A stretch of 47,472 nucleotides of DNA from JBBQVS01 sp038211295 (lineage in GTDB: Bacteria; Chloroflexota; Ktedonobacteria; Ktedonobacterales; Ktedonobacteraceae): assembly GCA_038211295.1 (NCBI GenBank), contig JBBQVS010000023.1, positions 1-47,472 on the forward strand. Direction: 5' to 3'. Numbering within the stretch: the stretch's first letter is position 1; each line of letters opens with the position of its first letter. The translations under genes and the position numbers were made by a program. The notes under the pieces are model-generated. The model did no database searches. It was not told the DNA's origin and saw nothing but the letters and a program-made list of their open reading frames with translations. Shown here one piece after another: positions 26,633-35,304 of this stretch.

Positions 26633-27550
26633 TCACAGTTGAGAATATGCCTTGGCGAAACGGGCCGCCCACAGTGCATTGTTGAGCAATAGTGCTTTGT
26701 TGGCTTCGACGCTCTCGCCAGCCGTGATTTGCGCGACATGTGAGAGAACAAAGGGCGTGGTTGCTGGGCCGCGAATGCCCTGTTTTTTCGCGAGCTGTAG
26801 AGCTTTTTCTGTCGCGGACTCTAACGGCCCAGCTGTCAGTGCATACTGTTCGGGAATGGGACACCCGACCACAATGCCGCCTAGCCCGCACTCCCATTGT
26901 ATCCGTGCAGTCTGCGCGAGTACCTCTACATCGTCAACACGTTGTGTCAGGCGGCGTCCACTATGGCGTACATAAAAGGCCGGTAATTCGTCCGTCCGCC
27001 AGCCAAGCACAGGAACGCCATGCGTCTCAAGATATTCCAGCGTCAGGTCAAGGTCGAGAATAGATTTCGCTCCCGCGCACGCGACGAGCATAGGTGTGCG
27101 ACTCAACTCAAGCAGGTCTGCGGAGACATCCATTGTTGTTTCGGCGCCGCGATGTACTCCTCCGATACCCCCCGTCGCGAAGAAGCGAATACCTGCCATC
27201 GCCGCGCAAAGCATTGTACCCGCAACCGTTGTCGCCCCCAGTTGACGCGTTGCCAGTGTCAGCGCGAGGTCCCGCCGACTCACCTTTTGCACATGGGTGG
27301 CGGTACCAAGCGTGTGTATCTCTGCTTGCGTCAATCCAACCTTGATACGACCATCGAAGATACCAATTGTCGCTGGAATTGCACTCTCCGCGCGGATGGT
27401 ATCTTCCATCATCTGTGCCACCTTGACATTATCAGGGTAGGGCAGGCCATGTGCGATGACCGTCGATTCGAGTGCGACAATCGGCCTGCGTTCGTGTAGC
27501 GCGGTCTGCACTTCGGCAGAGACAAGGACATATGATGAGAAATTTTGCAT
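26633..27550 (-). CDS. psuG: Pseudouridine-5'-phosphate glycosidase
   Basis: A 305-residue enzyme that splits pseudouridine 5'-phosphate into uracil and ribose 5-phosphate, which breaks the C-C glycosidic bond of RNA-derived pseudouridine. Recognised by VALESTVIAHGLPYP (25-39) with the family Glu28, GTATHVQKVSRRDL near 82-95 with the Schiff-base Lys, FFATGGIGGVHRGAE near 123-137 and PIPEQYAL near 235. Length is typical. GAAGGAACC lies just before the ATG. The pseudouridine kinase psuK and a transporter, often adjacent, are not seen here, so phosphorylated substrate must come from a kinase elsewhere. Confidence 0.95.
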   Translation of the reverse strand: MQNFSSYVLVSAEVQTALHERRPIVALESTVIAHGLPYPDNVKVAQMMEDTIRAESAIPATIGIFDGRIKVGLTQAEIHTLGTATHVQKVSRRDLALTLATRQLGATTVAGTMLCAAMAGIRFFATGGIGGVHRGAETTMDVSADLLELSRTPMLVACAGAKSILDLDLTLEYLETHGVPVLGWRTDELPAFYVRHSGRRLTQRVDDVEVLAQTARIQWECGLGGIVVGCPIPEQYALTAGPLESATEKALQLAKKQGIRGPATTPFVLSHVAQITAGESVEANKALLLNNALWAARFAKAYSQL

Positions 27551-27636
27551 GGTTCCTTCGTTTACCCTACTTGTGTTCTTTCAATCCTACTTCTGTACTA
27601 TATCACGTAAGGAAAACATGACCTCCTGCAACATGT

Positions 27637-27665
27637 TTGCACTTCGCGAATATACATGTTATAGT
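27637..27665 (+). promoter_or_regulatory. Candidate promoter for the hydrolase-fold protein
   Basis: TTGCAC (27637-27642), 17 bases, TATAGT (27660-27665). It lies about 157 bases before the start at 27822, in a gap with no other gene (27551-27821). Confidence 0.5.
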
Positions 27666-27821
27666 ACAGTTCAGAGCACCATTCAATTGCTATTGAAGGA
27701 AACTTCGATAAATATGTAGTCTATTTCTTGTGGTCTATGTATAGAATAAAGGAAGCGGTAATAGGCTTCCAAGTACAAAAAATGTGGTCAATGACTAATA
27801 GTATGTAGGAGCGTAACAAAT

Positions 27822-28790
27822 ATGGGATTCGTGAAAAAACTACTAACCACAGGTGCGATAATCGGTGGAACACTGGGCGCACTTGCTCTTTACAATAAAG
27901 TAACCGAGTCGATGGCGGGCGAGCTTGACACCGTGCTGAGAGGCGAGGAGCGTCGTTATCCCTGGAAATATGGCGATATGTTCTATGAGGTGAAAGGCGC
28001 ACGCGACGCTAAGCCTTTACTGCTCGTGCATGGCTTTGGCCCCGGTGCCTCGTCCTATGAGTGGCGCAAGAATGTCGATAAGCTTTCGGAGCAGTTCCGT
28101 GTATACGTGGTTGACTTGCTGGGCTTTGGCCTCTCTGACCGTCCCGCGATTGAGTACACCGCCGAGACCTTCACCGATCTGATTAGTGATTTCATCAAAG
28201 AAGTCATCAATAAGCCAACCACTGTTGTCGCGCACGGGCTGACCAGTGCCTATGTTGTCGCCGCAGCGTATCGCAAGCCCCAGTTGTTTGAGCGCATCAT
28301 CATGGTCGCGCCAAATCCCGCGATGCTGGAAGAGGCTCTCCCAGGCCCTCTGAACTCCGCGTGGAAGGGACTGCTTCGCACGCCTATCGTTGGTGAGTTC
28401 CTGTATAATCAGTTGACCTCACGCGCCGCCATTCGCGCGTATTATGACCGTCAGGGCTATCACAACCCCGGCCTCATCACCGACGAACTGGTCGAGTACA
28501 TTTACACTACCGCGCATCAGTCGAACAGTCGTTACGCTGCCGCGTCGTTCATCAGCAACTTCCTGTCGCTTGACGTACACGAAGCTTACGCGCGTCTCCA
28601 GGTGCCTGTTGTTGCCGTCTTTGGGCGCGAAGCACTTGTGACTCCCTCGGTTTCATCGGAGGCGTTCAAGCGTGCCAACTCACGTACAGAAACGCGTATC
28701 CTCGACAAGAGCAGCTTTCAGGTGCAGGACGAACAGGCTGCACAGTTCAACGCGCTTGTGCGCGAGTTCGCCGCAACCGCAGTTAAATAG
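27822..28790 (+). CDS. Alpha/beta-hydrolase-fold protein without catalytic triad
   Basis: A 322-residue protein with an N-terminal hydrophobic segment (7-24) and an otherwise complete alpha/beta-hydrolase layout. The oxyanion strand is LLLVHGFGPGASSYEW (66-81) and VVDLLGFGLSDRP (96-108) follows. The elbow that should be GHSLGG reads AHGLTS, so Gly139 replaces the nucleophile. The Asp position in FGREALVTP is Ala271. The C-terminal region that normally carries GH reads DKSSFQVQDEQ with no His to the end. The fold-defining residues are kept and the frame is clean, so this is a likely pseudoenzyme with a binding or scaffold role and not a broken gene. AGGAG precedes the start. It has its own predicted promoter. 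Confidence 0.85.
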   Translation: MGFVKKLLTTGAIIGGTLGALALYNKVTESMAGELDTVLRGEERRYPWKYGDMFYEVKGARDAKPLLLVHGFGPGASSYEWRKNVDKLSEQFRVYVVDLLGFGLSDRPAIEYTAETFTDLISDFIKEVINKPTTVVAHGLTSAYVVAAAYRKPQLFERIIMVAPNPAMLEEALPGPLNSAWKGLLRTPIVGEFLYNQLTSRAAIRAYYDRQGYHNPGLITDELVEYIYTTAHQSNSRYAAASFISNFLSLDVHEAYARLQVPVVAVFGREALVTPSVSSEAFKRANSRTETRILDKSSFQVQDEQAAQFNALVREFAATAVK

Positions 28791-28823
28791 AGTCAACGAC
28801 CCCATGTGTTGAGTTGGTGAGCA

Positions 28824-28879
28824 TGACAGGGGCAAGCCCTGTCACTACTATACTATGTGTGGCGCGGGTTGCCCGCGCC
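28824..28879. repeat. Hairpin repeat copy E with second hairpin
   Basis: TGACAGGG-GCAAG-CCCTGTCA (28824-28844) is followed by CTACTATACTATGTGT and then GGCGCGGG-TTG-CCCGCGCC (28861-28879). It is the same layout as 8741-8795 with other stem bases. The gap 28791-29062 holds no gene. Confidence 0.85.
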
Positions 28880-29062
28880 CTGGTGTCAAGCGACTCAGCG
28901 AGTACCTCTAGAGGTCAGTTGGACTTGCTCCATTTCTCATAATGGTTGTGCCAATATATCCGTTCTCAGGTTGTTTTCAGCAAGCACACAGGAAGTATTT
29001 AGGTTGAGGCATCATGCTATAAGCAGGAACAAAATTTCTGCAATTCGAGAAGAGGGAACGGC

Positions 29063-29737
29063 ATGAAAGCGCATATTCTTGTAGTAGATGATGACCCGCG
29101 TATCACCGACCTGTTGAAACGCCTGCTAGCCTATGAAGGCTACAGCGTCGCGGTAGCTGCAAGTGGTGACACTGCGTTGATGCGTACTTTAGAACACGCA
29201 CCAGATCTGATTGTACTTGATGTGATGTTGCCGACCTTTGATGGCTTGGAGGTAGCGCGACGCTTGCGGACAGCGGGTGATACTGTACCTATCCTGATGT
29301 TGACCGCCCGCGACGCCATTGCTGATCGTGTCAAGGGTCTGGAAGTCGGGGCCGATGACTACCTTGTCAAGCCATTCGCGAACGAAGAACTACTGGCACG
29401 GGTAAAGGCGATGCTACGGAGAAATCAGTCAGAACGTCATGAGCTGCTACGGTACGCGAATGTAGAGCTTGATACGGGGACCAGAGTCGCGCACCGTGGT
29501 GGGCGCGAAATAGAACTTTCGCCAACCGAATATGAATTGCTCTCCCTTTTTCTGCGGCGTCCTCGTCAAGTGCTGACCCGCGATATCATTCTTGATCGCG
29601 TGTGGGGTATCGACTTCGAGGGGTCGTCAAACGTGATGGAGGTATATGTTGGCTATTTGCGAACAAAGCTGGAGGCAGGTGGAGAGTCGCGCCTGATTCA
29701 TACAGTGCGCGGAGTCGGGTATGTCTGCAAAGAATAA
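29063..29737 (+). CDS. OmpR/MprA-family response regulator
   Basis: A 224-residue DNA-binding regulator. The receiver (1-118) has the acidic pocket DDD (9-11), phospho-acceptor Asp53 in IVLDVMLP, LTARD near 80-84 and Lys103 in YLVKPF. The winged-helix output (about 130-224) shows ELSPTEYELLSLFLRRPRQVLTR (about 152-174; key parts LSPTEYELL and VLTRD), then NVMEVYVGYLRTKLE and a terminal IHTVRGVGYVCKE. It overlaps the sensor kinase gene by 17 bases, so the pair is a cognate two-component system. AGAGGG lies eight bases before the ATG. The regulated genes are not evident. Confidence 0.95.
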   Translation: MKAHILVVDDDPRITDLLKRLLAYEGYSVAVAASGDTALMRTLEHAPDLIVLDVMLPTFDGLEVARRLRTAGDTVPILMLTARDAIADRVKGLEVGADDYLVKPFANEELLARVKAMLRRNQSERHELLRYANVELDTGTRVAHRGGREIELSPTEYELLSLFLRRPRQVLTRDIILDRVWGIDFEGSSNVMEVYVGYLRTKLEAGGESRLIHTVRGVGYVCKE

Positions 29738-31277
29738 AGTGAGTGTATCACAAACACCTCTGCCCAATGGAGTTTCCTGGAAACCACACACGCTCCGCCT
29801 GCGTATCGTTCTGTGGTATGGAATGCTACTCACTTTTGCCCTGGTCTTCTTCGCGATCCTTGTCTGGATACTTACCACAAACACGCTTACACAAGGAGTT
29901 GATTCCGCCCTGCACGCGGAGTTGCGCGTCGCGGGGGTCGCGTTAGAAGAAGAACTTCACGCAACACCACCCTATTGGCCCGCGAATCTTTCTCTACCTG
30001 CGAGCCGAACATCGCAAGAACAGGGTGTTCAGGTTATCGTCATTGACCTACAAGGAGTCGTGCGCTATCCTGCGGACACGGCGAGCGTATCCCCAACTGT
30101 GCGCGATATTCGTCTTCTACAAACGACACGGCTAGGTCACACAGCATTGTCTACGCTTTCTGTGCAGGGAGGGGGTCGAATACGGATAGAAGCTATACCC
30201 CTTCGCACGCCTTCTGCATTATCATCTAACAAAACACCAAATGAAATTCTTGGGACACTTATTGTTGCTAAATCGCTTGATGACCTTGAGAATACGCTCC
30301 TTTTATTACGTACTCTCTTGCTTTTCGCGGGTCTCGTTGTACTAATTGGGACGTTTGTCGGCGGTTGGGTGATCGCTGCGAATGTTTTGCGTCCTCTGGC
30401 GGAACTCATGAAGACCTCGCGTGCAATTGCGGACACTACCATACACGGAACGCGACTTGGCAATCTGAGTCAGCGTGTGCCGCGTCCGCGTGGTCATGAT
30501 GAGATTGTACAGGTCGTCGATACGTTCAACGAGATGCTTGCAAGCCTGGAAAACGCTACGCAGGTGCAACAGCGTTTCATTGCCGACGCCTCACACGAAC
30601 TGCGTGCGCCACTCACAACAGTACAGGGCAATCTCGCATTTTTGCAGCGTCATTTGGACGAACTGCCCCCCGATGAACGTCGCGCCATGCTCACCGATGC
30701 CTACGGTGAAACACTGCGTTTGGCCCAACTTGTCGATGCGTTACTTTTGCTTGCACGCGCCGATGCCAGCGTCGATATTGTGAATAAGGGCGAGACAACT
30801 CTTCAGCAGCAACCGCTTGAATTGGATCGTGTCGTCCTGCACCTGACGCGTCAGTTGCGGGTTCGTTTGAGTAGTGAGAACGTGCAAACGAAGCTCGAAA
30901 TCGGGCATATTGAGCCGCTCCGTGTGCGTGGCGACGAGGAATATGTGCGGCGTATCCTTCTCATTCTGCTTGATAATGCGCTCAAATATACTTCTGGCAC
31001 CGACAAAGAGAAGACCGGACGGGTGGTTATCTCGCTCGAACGTAACGAGCATGAAGCACTGATCGTTGTCAGCGACAACGGTATCGGCATAGACGCGTTT
31101 GACCTGCCGCACATTTTTGAACGATTTTATCGCGCTGATCGCGCACGCTCTCGTGCTGGTACAGGACTGGGCTTAGCGATTGCTTACATGTTAGTTGAGC
31201 AGTTGCACGGGCGCATCACCGCCGAAAGCACCTCTGGTCAGGGTAGTACCTTTTATGTGTGGCTTCCGCTTGCGTAG
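29721..31277 (+). CDS. Sensor histidine kinase
   Basis: A 518-residue membrane kinase. Two spans (about 33-53 and 194-216) enclose an extracytoplasmic sensor region of about 140 residues without recognised family. A HAMP linker follows (about 216-270). The HisKA domain has SHELRAPLTTVQGN with His292. The catalytic domain has the N-box LLDNALKYT, DNGIGI, FERFYRADRARSRAGTGLG (F and G2 boxes) and ends in GSTFYVWLPL. It is a class I, HPK1-type kinase paired with the overlapping regulator. The start at 29721 has GGAG seven bases upstream. Confidence 0.95.
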   Translation: MSAKNKVSVSQTPLPNGVSWKPHTLRLRIVLWYGMLLTFALVFFAILVWILTTNTLTQGVDSALHAELRVAGVALEEELHATPPYWPANLSLPASRTSQEQGVQVIVIDLQGVVRYPADTASVSPTVRDIRLLQTTRLGHTALSTLSVQGGGRIRIEAIPLRTPSALSSNKTPNEILGTLIVAKSLDDLENTLLLLRTLLLFAGLVVLIGTFVGGWVIAANVLRPLAELMKTSRAIADTTIHGTRLGNLSQRVPRPRGHDEIVQVVDTFNEMLASLENATQVQQRFIADASHELRAPLTTVQGNLAFLQRHLDELPPDERRAMLTDAYGETLRLAQLVDALLLLARADASVDIVNKGETTLQQQPLELDRVVLHLTRQLRVRLSSENVQTKLEIGHIEPLRVRGDEEYVRRILLILLDNALKYTSGTDKEKTGRVVISLERNEHEALIVVSDNGIGIDAFDLPHIFERFYRADRARSRAGTGLGLAIAYMLVEQLHGRITAESTSGQGSTFYVWLPLA

Positions 31278-31427
31278 CCCGCGCCTCTTCCCTCGCTATC
31301 CTCCACTTTTTGGTATTCTCAGCTTCAATTTAGGAACGACACAGAATGACCTCATGAGGGCGGTATATACTTTTCCTATTGGTATAAACGTATCTACGGA
31401 GAAATTAGTACGAAGGAAAAAATTATT

Positions 31428-32399
31428 ATGATTGCGGGAAATATATGGCCCTGGATAGGGTTTCTGGCATTTGTACTGGCAATGCTTGCCATAGACCTCG
31501 GCGTTTTTCATCATAAGACGCACGCCGTTTCGTTGAAGGAAGCATCGATCTGGAGCATGATCTGGATTGCGCTATCGCTCCTGTTTGCAGGAGGATTATA
31601 TATTGTACAAGGGCCTGATCCTGCCCTACAATTTCTCACAGGCTATATCATAGAGAAGTCGCTAAGTGTTGATAATGTGTTCGTCTTCGTGCTACTCTTC
31701 AGCTACTTCAGCGTTCCCGCTGCGTATCAGCACCGCGTCCTCTTCTGGGGCGTGCTAGGCGCATTAGTTATGCGTGGCGCACTGATTCTCGTTGGCTCCG
31801 TGCTGCTGGAGACCTTTCACTGGATATTCTACATTTTCGGCGCCTTTCTGATTTTTACTGGTATTCGCATGGCTTTGCAAAAAGAGCAGGGTATGCAACC
31901 AGAACGTAACCTTCTGGTGCGACTAGTGCGACGCTTTGTACCCGTCACTGAGGAGTACGAGCAAGACCGCTTCTTTGTGCGCCGTGCTGGACGGACTGTT
32001 GTCACGCCTCTCTTGATTGTCCTTTTGATTATCGAAAGCACCGACCTGATTTTCGCGGTAGACTCCATTCCGGCAGTCTTCGCAGTCACGCGTGATCCAT
32101 TCCTGGTCTTCACCTCGAACGTCTTCGCCATTATGGGCTTGCGTTCCCTGTACTTCGTTTTTGCGGGCATCATAGAGAAGTTCTTCTATCTCAAGCTTGG
32201 CCTGTCTGTCATCCTAACGTTTGTAGGGGCGAAGATGGTGCTTGCGGACATCTTCCACATTTCGACGTTGCTCTCGTTAAGCGTTATTGGTGGCGTACTC
32301 GCGGTTGCCATCATCGCCTCGGTTATCCGTAACCGTCGCGAGGTGGCGAAGGACGAGACGAAAGAAGCACGACGAGAAGCCGTTCCCGTTAAGCAATGA
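31428..32399 (+). CDS. TerC/Alx family membrane protein
   Basis: A 323-residue polytopic protein with eight or nine spans. Family marks are the acidic intramembrane residues in FVLAMLAIDLGVFH (16-29), the signature EKSLSVDNVFVFVLLFSYF (residues 76-94), VDSIPAVFAVTRDPFLVFTSN near 211-231 and GLRSLYF near 237-243. TerC/Alx/MeeF-type proteins export manganese or help metal loading of exported enzymes; some confer tellurite resistance. The leader (31278-31427) does not show the conserved bases of a yybP-ykoY manganese riboswitch. AAGGAAAA is about eight bases upstream of the ATG. It is convergent with the Ser/Thr kinase, sharing a terminator. Confidence 0.93.
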   Translation: MIAGNIWPWIGFLAFVLAMLAIDLGVFHHKTHAVSLKEASIWSMIWIALSLLFAGGLYIVQGPDPALQFLTGYIIEKSLSVDNVFVFVLLFSYFSVPAAYQHRVLFWGVLGALVMRGALILVGSVLLETFHWIFYIFGAFLIFTGIRMALQKEQGMQPERNLLVRLVRRFVPVTEEYEQDRFFVRRAGRTVVTPLLIVLLIIESTDLIFAVDSIPAVFAVTRDPFLVFTSNVFAIMGLRSLYFVFAGIIEKFFYLKLGLSVILTFVGAKMVLADIFHISTLLSLSVIGGVLAVAIIASVIRNRREVAKDETKEARREAVPVKQ

Positions 32400-32546
32400 G
32401 CTACGTACCACTTTCTGCCTGATCTGACTCCATCTTGAGGTTACAACAGATGCGCTCTATACAGCACTCACAATGTCGTCAGTAGAGCTTGAGCAGCTCA
32501 AACAGCTACGTAGCGAGGTCAGTGTGCACTAACGCGATGACCCTGC

Positions 32547-32578
32547 AATAAGGGTGGATAGGAATGTCCACCCTTATT
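32547..32578. terminator. Shared intrinsic terminator
   Basis: AATAAGGGTGGA, loop TAGGAATG, TCCACCCTTATT. One arm contains the stop codon of the minus-strand kinase gene. Just upstream (about 32433-32530) is a 34-codon open stretch containing MSSVELEQLKQLRSEVSVH, possibly a gene remnant. Confidence 0.85.
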
Positions 32579-33818
32579 TCCGCACATGAGTGGAGAACGC
32601 GATAAGTGTACATAGCAGCAAGAGCATGATGTAGACCACGGCAAAGATGGTTTGTGAGGCAAGCACGATACCACAGATAGCCGCCAGGGCGAAGATGCTC
32701 CCACTTCCAATGAGAAGCCGTACACTCTTCATAAGAATGGCGCACACGAGGGGAAATGTTCCCAGACAGAGGAGTAAGAAAAAACTGAATGTTTGCACAG
32801 GTATACCGATCAGGTAAAGCGATGCGAATACAACACTGCCAATGAGCAGATCAAGGGCGAAAACCTTCGCGAGATTTCTCCACATATATACTTCCTCTTT
32901 TCGTTGTACACGTACTGCCGTTGTGTACATCGCGCGTTCTCTGGAAGCACGGCGCGGTATTGCTCTTTGTGTCTGCCCATTGCGTGACTCCCCCACGGCA
33001 GTCTGAAGAGCATACGCGAATGCTTGCACACTGGCGAAACGTTGTTCTGGTTGCCGTGCCAATGCTTTTAGCACAACCGCTTCCACCTGTGGGGTGATGC
33101 CTGCTACTTTGCGACGGAGCGCAGGGGGTGGCGTCCGTGCAGGTTGCCCCGTTACTTGCTCAGTGGAGCCGTTAAATGGCTTTTCGCCACAGAGTAACTC
33201 ATAGGCGACAACACCTAAACTAAACTGATCGCTGGCGAAGCTAACCACGCCTCTGAACTGTTCTGGAGCCATGTAGGGAGGTGTACCTACTAGCTTTTCG
33301 CTTTGTAGTGTATTGTGAGCCGAGGTAATCGCGATACCAAAATCGCTCAGGCGGATACACCCATTTTCACCAATCAGCATGTTCTCGCGCTTGATATCGC
33401 GGTGAATGAAGCCGCGCTCATGCATATACTGTACGGCGGCGGCGACCTGCTGCACATAACCAACTACCGTCTCAGGTGAAAGTATTGTGCCATCGGGATG
33501 CCGTTGTAACAGATTTCCGTGTGGGGCATACTCCATAACCAGAAATGGCAGACCCCGCTCGTTACTAAAATCCCATGTGCGGATAATGCTCGGATGAAGG
33601 AGGCGAGCAGCTATCCGTGCCTCTACCTGAAAAGCTGTGTGGACATCTGCCGTAGTGTGAGTGTGTAACACTTTGATCGCAGCGGCTGTACCAAGATGTA
33701 CGTGGATGCCAAGATATACCATCGCGAAGCCACCCGTACCGAGAACGCGTATGAGTCTATAATTGCCAATCTGTTGTCCAATTCCTGTTTCTGCCGTTGC
33801 CTGTGTACTTGTGTTCAT
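32574..33818 (-). CDS. Membrane Ser/Thr protein kinase (PknB-type)
   Basis: A 414-residue Hanks-type kinase. The N-lobe has GTGGFAMVYLG (27-37) and AAIKVL with Lys49. The catalytic loop is HRDIKREN (139-146) with Asp141, and DFGIA (159-163) follows. The activation segment continues with VGTPPYMAPEQF, and SFASDQFSLGVVAYELL is the F-helix region. All active-site residues are present. After a basic linker (about 290-318) come four membrane spans, an unusual end compared with the single span and PASTA repeats of PknB. The start at 33818 is chosen for AAAGGGAG five bases upstream. It lies 250 bases downstream of the exopolysaccharide operon on the same strand and may act on it. Confidence 0.93.
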   Translation of the reverse strand: MNTSTQATAETGIGQQIGNYRLIRVLGTGGFAMVYLGIHVHLGTAAAIKVLHTHTTADVHTAFQVEARIAARLLHPSIIRTWDFSNERGLPFLVMEYAPHGNLLQRHPDGTILSPETVVGYVQQVAAAVQYMHERGFIHRDIKRENMLIGENGCIRLSDFGIAITSAHNTLQSEKLVGTPPYMAPEQFRGVVSFASDQFSLGVVAYELLCGEKPFNGSTEQVTGQPARTPPPALRRKVAGITPQVEAVVLKALARQPEQRFASVQAFAYALQTAVGESRNGQTQRAIPRRASRERAMYTTAVRVQRKEEVYMWRNLAKVFALDLLIGSVVFASLYLIGIPVQTFSFFLLLCLGTFPLVCAILMKSVRLLIGSGSIFALAAICGIVLASQTIFAVVYIMLLLLCTLIAFSTHVRK

Positions 33819-34068
33819 GATGTCTCCCTTTCTCATCCGTATTTGTTACTTTGTGCAATATTTCCCGTCTCGATAAAAGTATAGAAGAGTGCATATGCAA
33901 TGAGTACGTTAAACACTGCCAATCTACTGACCTTTTTCTCGTGTTGTTGTAACCCAAAAGAAAGAGACTGTGTATTGTGGGAAGCGAAACTTTATCGTGA
34001 GAGGAAAAGGAAGAACGTGGGATAGCATCATTCTGAACTGTGAGGCAAGAGTGGCGTTTGTTTTCTCG

Positions 34069-35283
34069 TCAGCGTACCGTCTTTGTTTGCCCGAAGCTCT
34101 CATACATTGTATCCAGATATTGCAGTGCAGTGTGTATATCGTACTGCTCGCAAACAAGGAGAAACGCGTTTCGCATGAGATGCTCGGCGAGGTATGGATT
34201 CTGGATAATGCTTGAGCAGGCCGTTACCATTGCCTCTGGGGTATCCGCTATTAAAAGATGCTCACCATCGCGCACTGCCAGCCCTTCGCATCCAAGTGTT
34301 GTCGAGATGACTGGAACACCCATTGCCATTGCCTCAAGAATTTTTACACGCACACCGCCACCTGAAAGAATAGGTACAAGCAGAGCGGTAGTATGTGTCC
34401 AGAAAGGCGCAACGTCAGCGACATAGCCACGTACCTGTACGCCGTGCCGTGTACTCGCGAGTCGTTGCAACGAAGCGGGCGGTTTCGCGCCCACGATATC
34501 ATAAGTGACACTGGGAAAGATCGCTTGCAGTTGCTCATAGCCTTTATCGAGCCACCACTGTATACCTTCGCTATTGGGTGGCCAGAACATTGTGCCAACC
34601 GTGAAAAAATTCGCTGACTGTGGCTTGCGTGCCGCTCTGATAGGCGCGAAGTGCGCGACATCCAGGGTAATTGGCACCACCTCGATACGCGCGTCGTCGG
34701 CTACCACACGGAGAGCTTGTCTATCCTGTGCGCTGACCGCAAGGACAATCGTCGCCTGACGACACGCTGCCCCCTCTAGCTTTTTGAGCAGGCGAACCTC
34801 GCGCTTCAAGAGCCACCGTTTGAGCGGATTACGCGTACCCCGCCAGAGCCGCTCGACAACCTGCCAGACGGCATTATGTTCATCGAGTATAACTATTCCC
34901 GCCCAGTCACGCGGCACGAAGCGCATCATGTTCAGTTGATCGACGTGTATCGCGTCGATCTCGTGTTCACGAAGCAATGTTTGTACCATTGTGTGCATTG
35001 CAGCACGCTCATCACGGCGCAGCAAAAACGAGTCGCCGACAATCAGGCTTTCGAGGAGAAAGCGTGCGTCACTCATACGTGAACGCTTCATTGGAACTGT
35101 GGCGACAACTTCGCAGAGAGGACGCAATGTCGTCGCGGTTTGTGCTTCCTTTGTCCCACGCACAAAAGTGCAATATATAATCTCGTGCTGCTCCGCGAGA
35201 TGGCGCACAACATGGAGCGTTTTAATCTTTGGCCCAGCGTCAGCCGGATAAATGAGTACCTGTGTTAGCACAAGTATACGCAT
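34069..35283 (-). CDS. Family 4 glycosyltransferase
   Basis: A 404-residue GT-B enzyme, last gene of the exopolysaccharide operon. The N-terminus RILVLTQVLIYPADAGPKIKT has the donor-loop Gly/Pro pattern. The C-terminal domain shows FFTVGTMFWPPNSEGIQWWLD (split as FFTVGTMFWPPN and GIQWWLD), VRGYVADVAPFW, and LLVPILSGGGVRVKILEAMAMGVPVIST, here cited by its parts SGGGVRVK and EAMAMG. This resembles the PEP-CTERM/XrtA-associated sugar transferase group. GTG at 35286 is an equally possible start directly before the ATG. It overlaps no neighbour and lies 21 bases after the next upstream gene, so translation is likely serial. Confidence 0.88.
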   Translation of the reverse strand: MRILVLTQVLIYPADAGPKIKTLHVVRHLAEQHEIIYCTFVRGTKEAQTATTLRPLCEVVATVPMKRSRMSDARFLLESLIVGDSFLLRRDERAAMHTMVQTLLREHEIDAIHVDQLNMMRFVPRDWAGIVILDEHNAVWQVVERLWRGTRNPLKRWLLKREVRLLKKLEGAACRQATIVLAVSAQDRQALRVVADDARIEVVPITLDVAHFAPIRAARKPQSANFFTVGTMFWPPNSEGIQWWLDKGYEQLQAIFPSVTYDIVGAKPPASLQRLASTRHGVQVRGYVADVAPFWTHTTALLVPILSGGGVRVKILEAMAMGVPVISTTLGCEGLAVRDGEHLLIADTPEAMVTACSSIIQNPYLAEHLMRNAFLLVCEQYDIHTALQYLDTMYESFGQTKTVR

Positions 35284-35304
35284 CACTTATGTGTCCTTGT
35301 CGTC

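Noticed and set aside
31278..31427. A manganese (yybP-ykoY) riboswitch before the TerC gene
   Set aside because: TerC genes often carry one, but the conserved loop sequences were not found in this 150-base leader.
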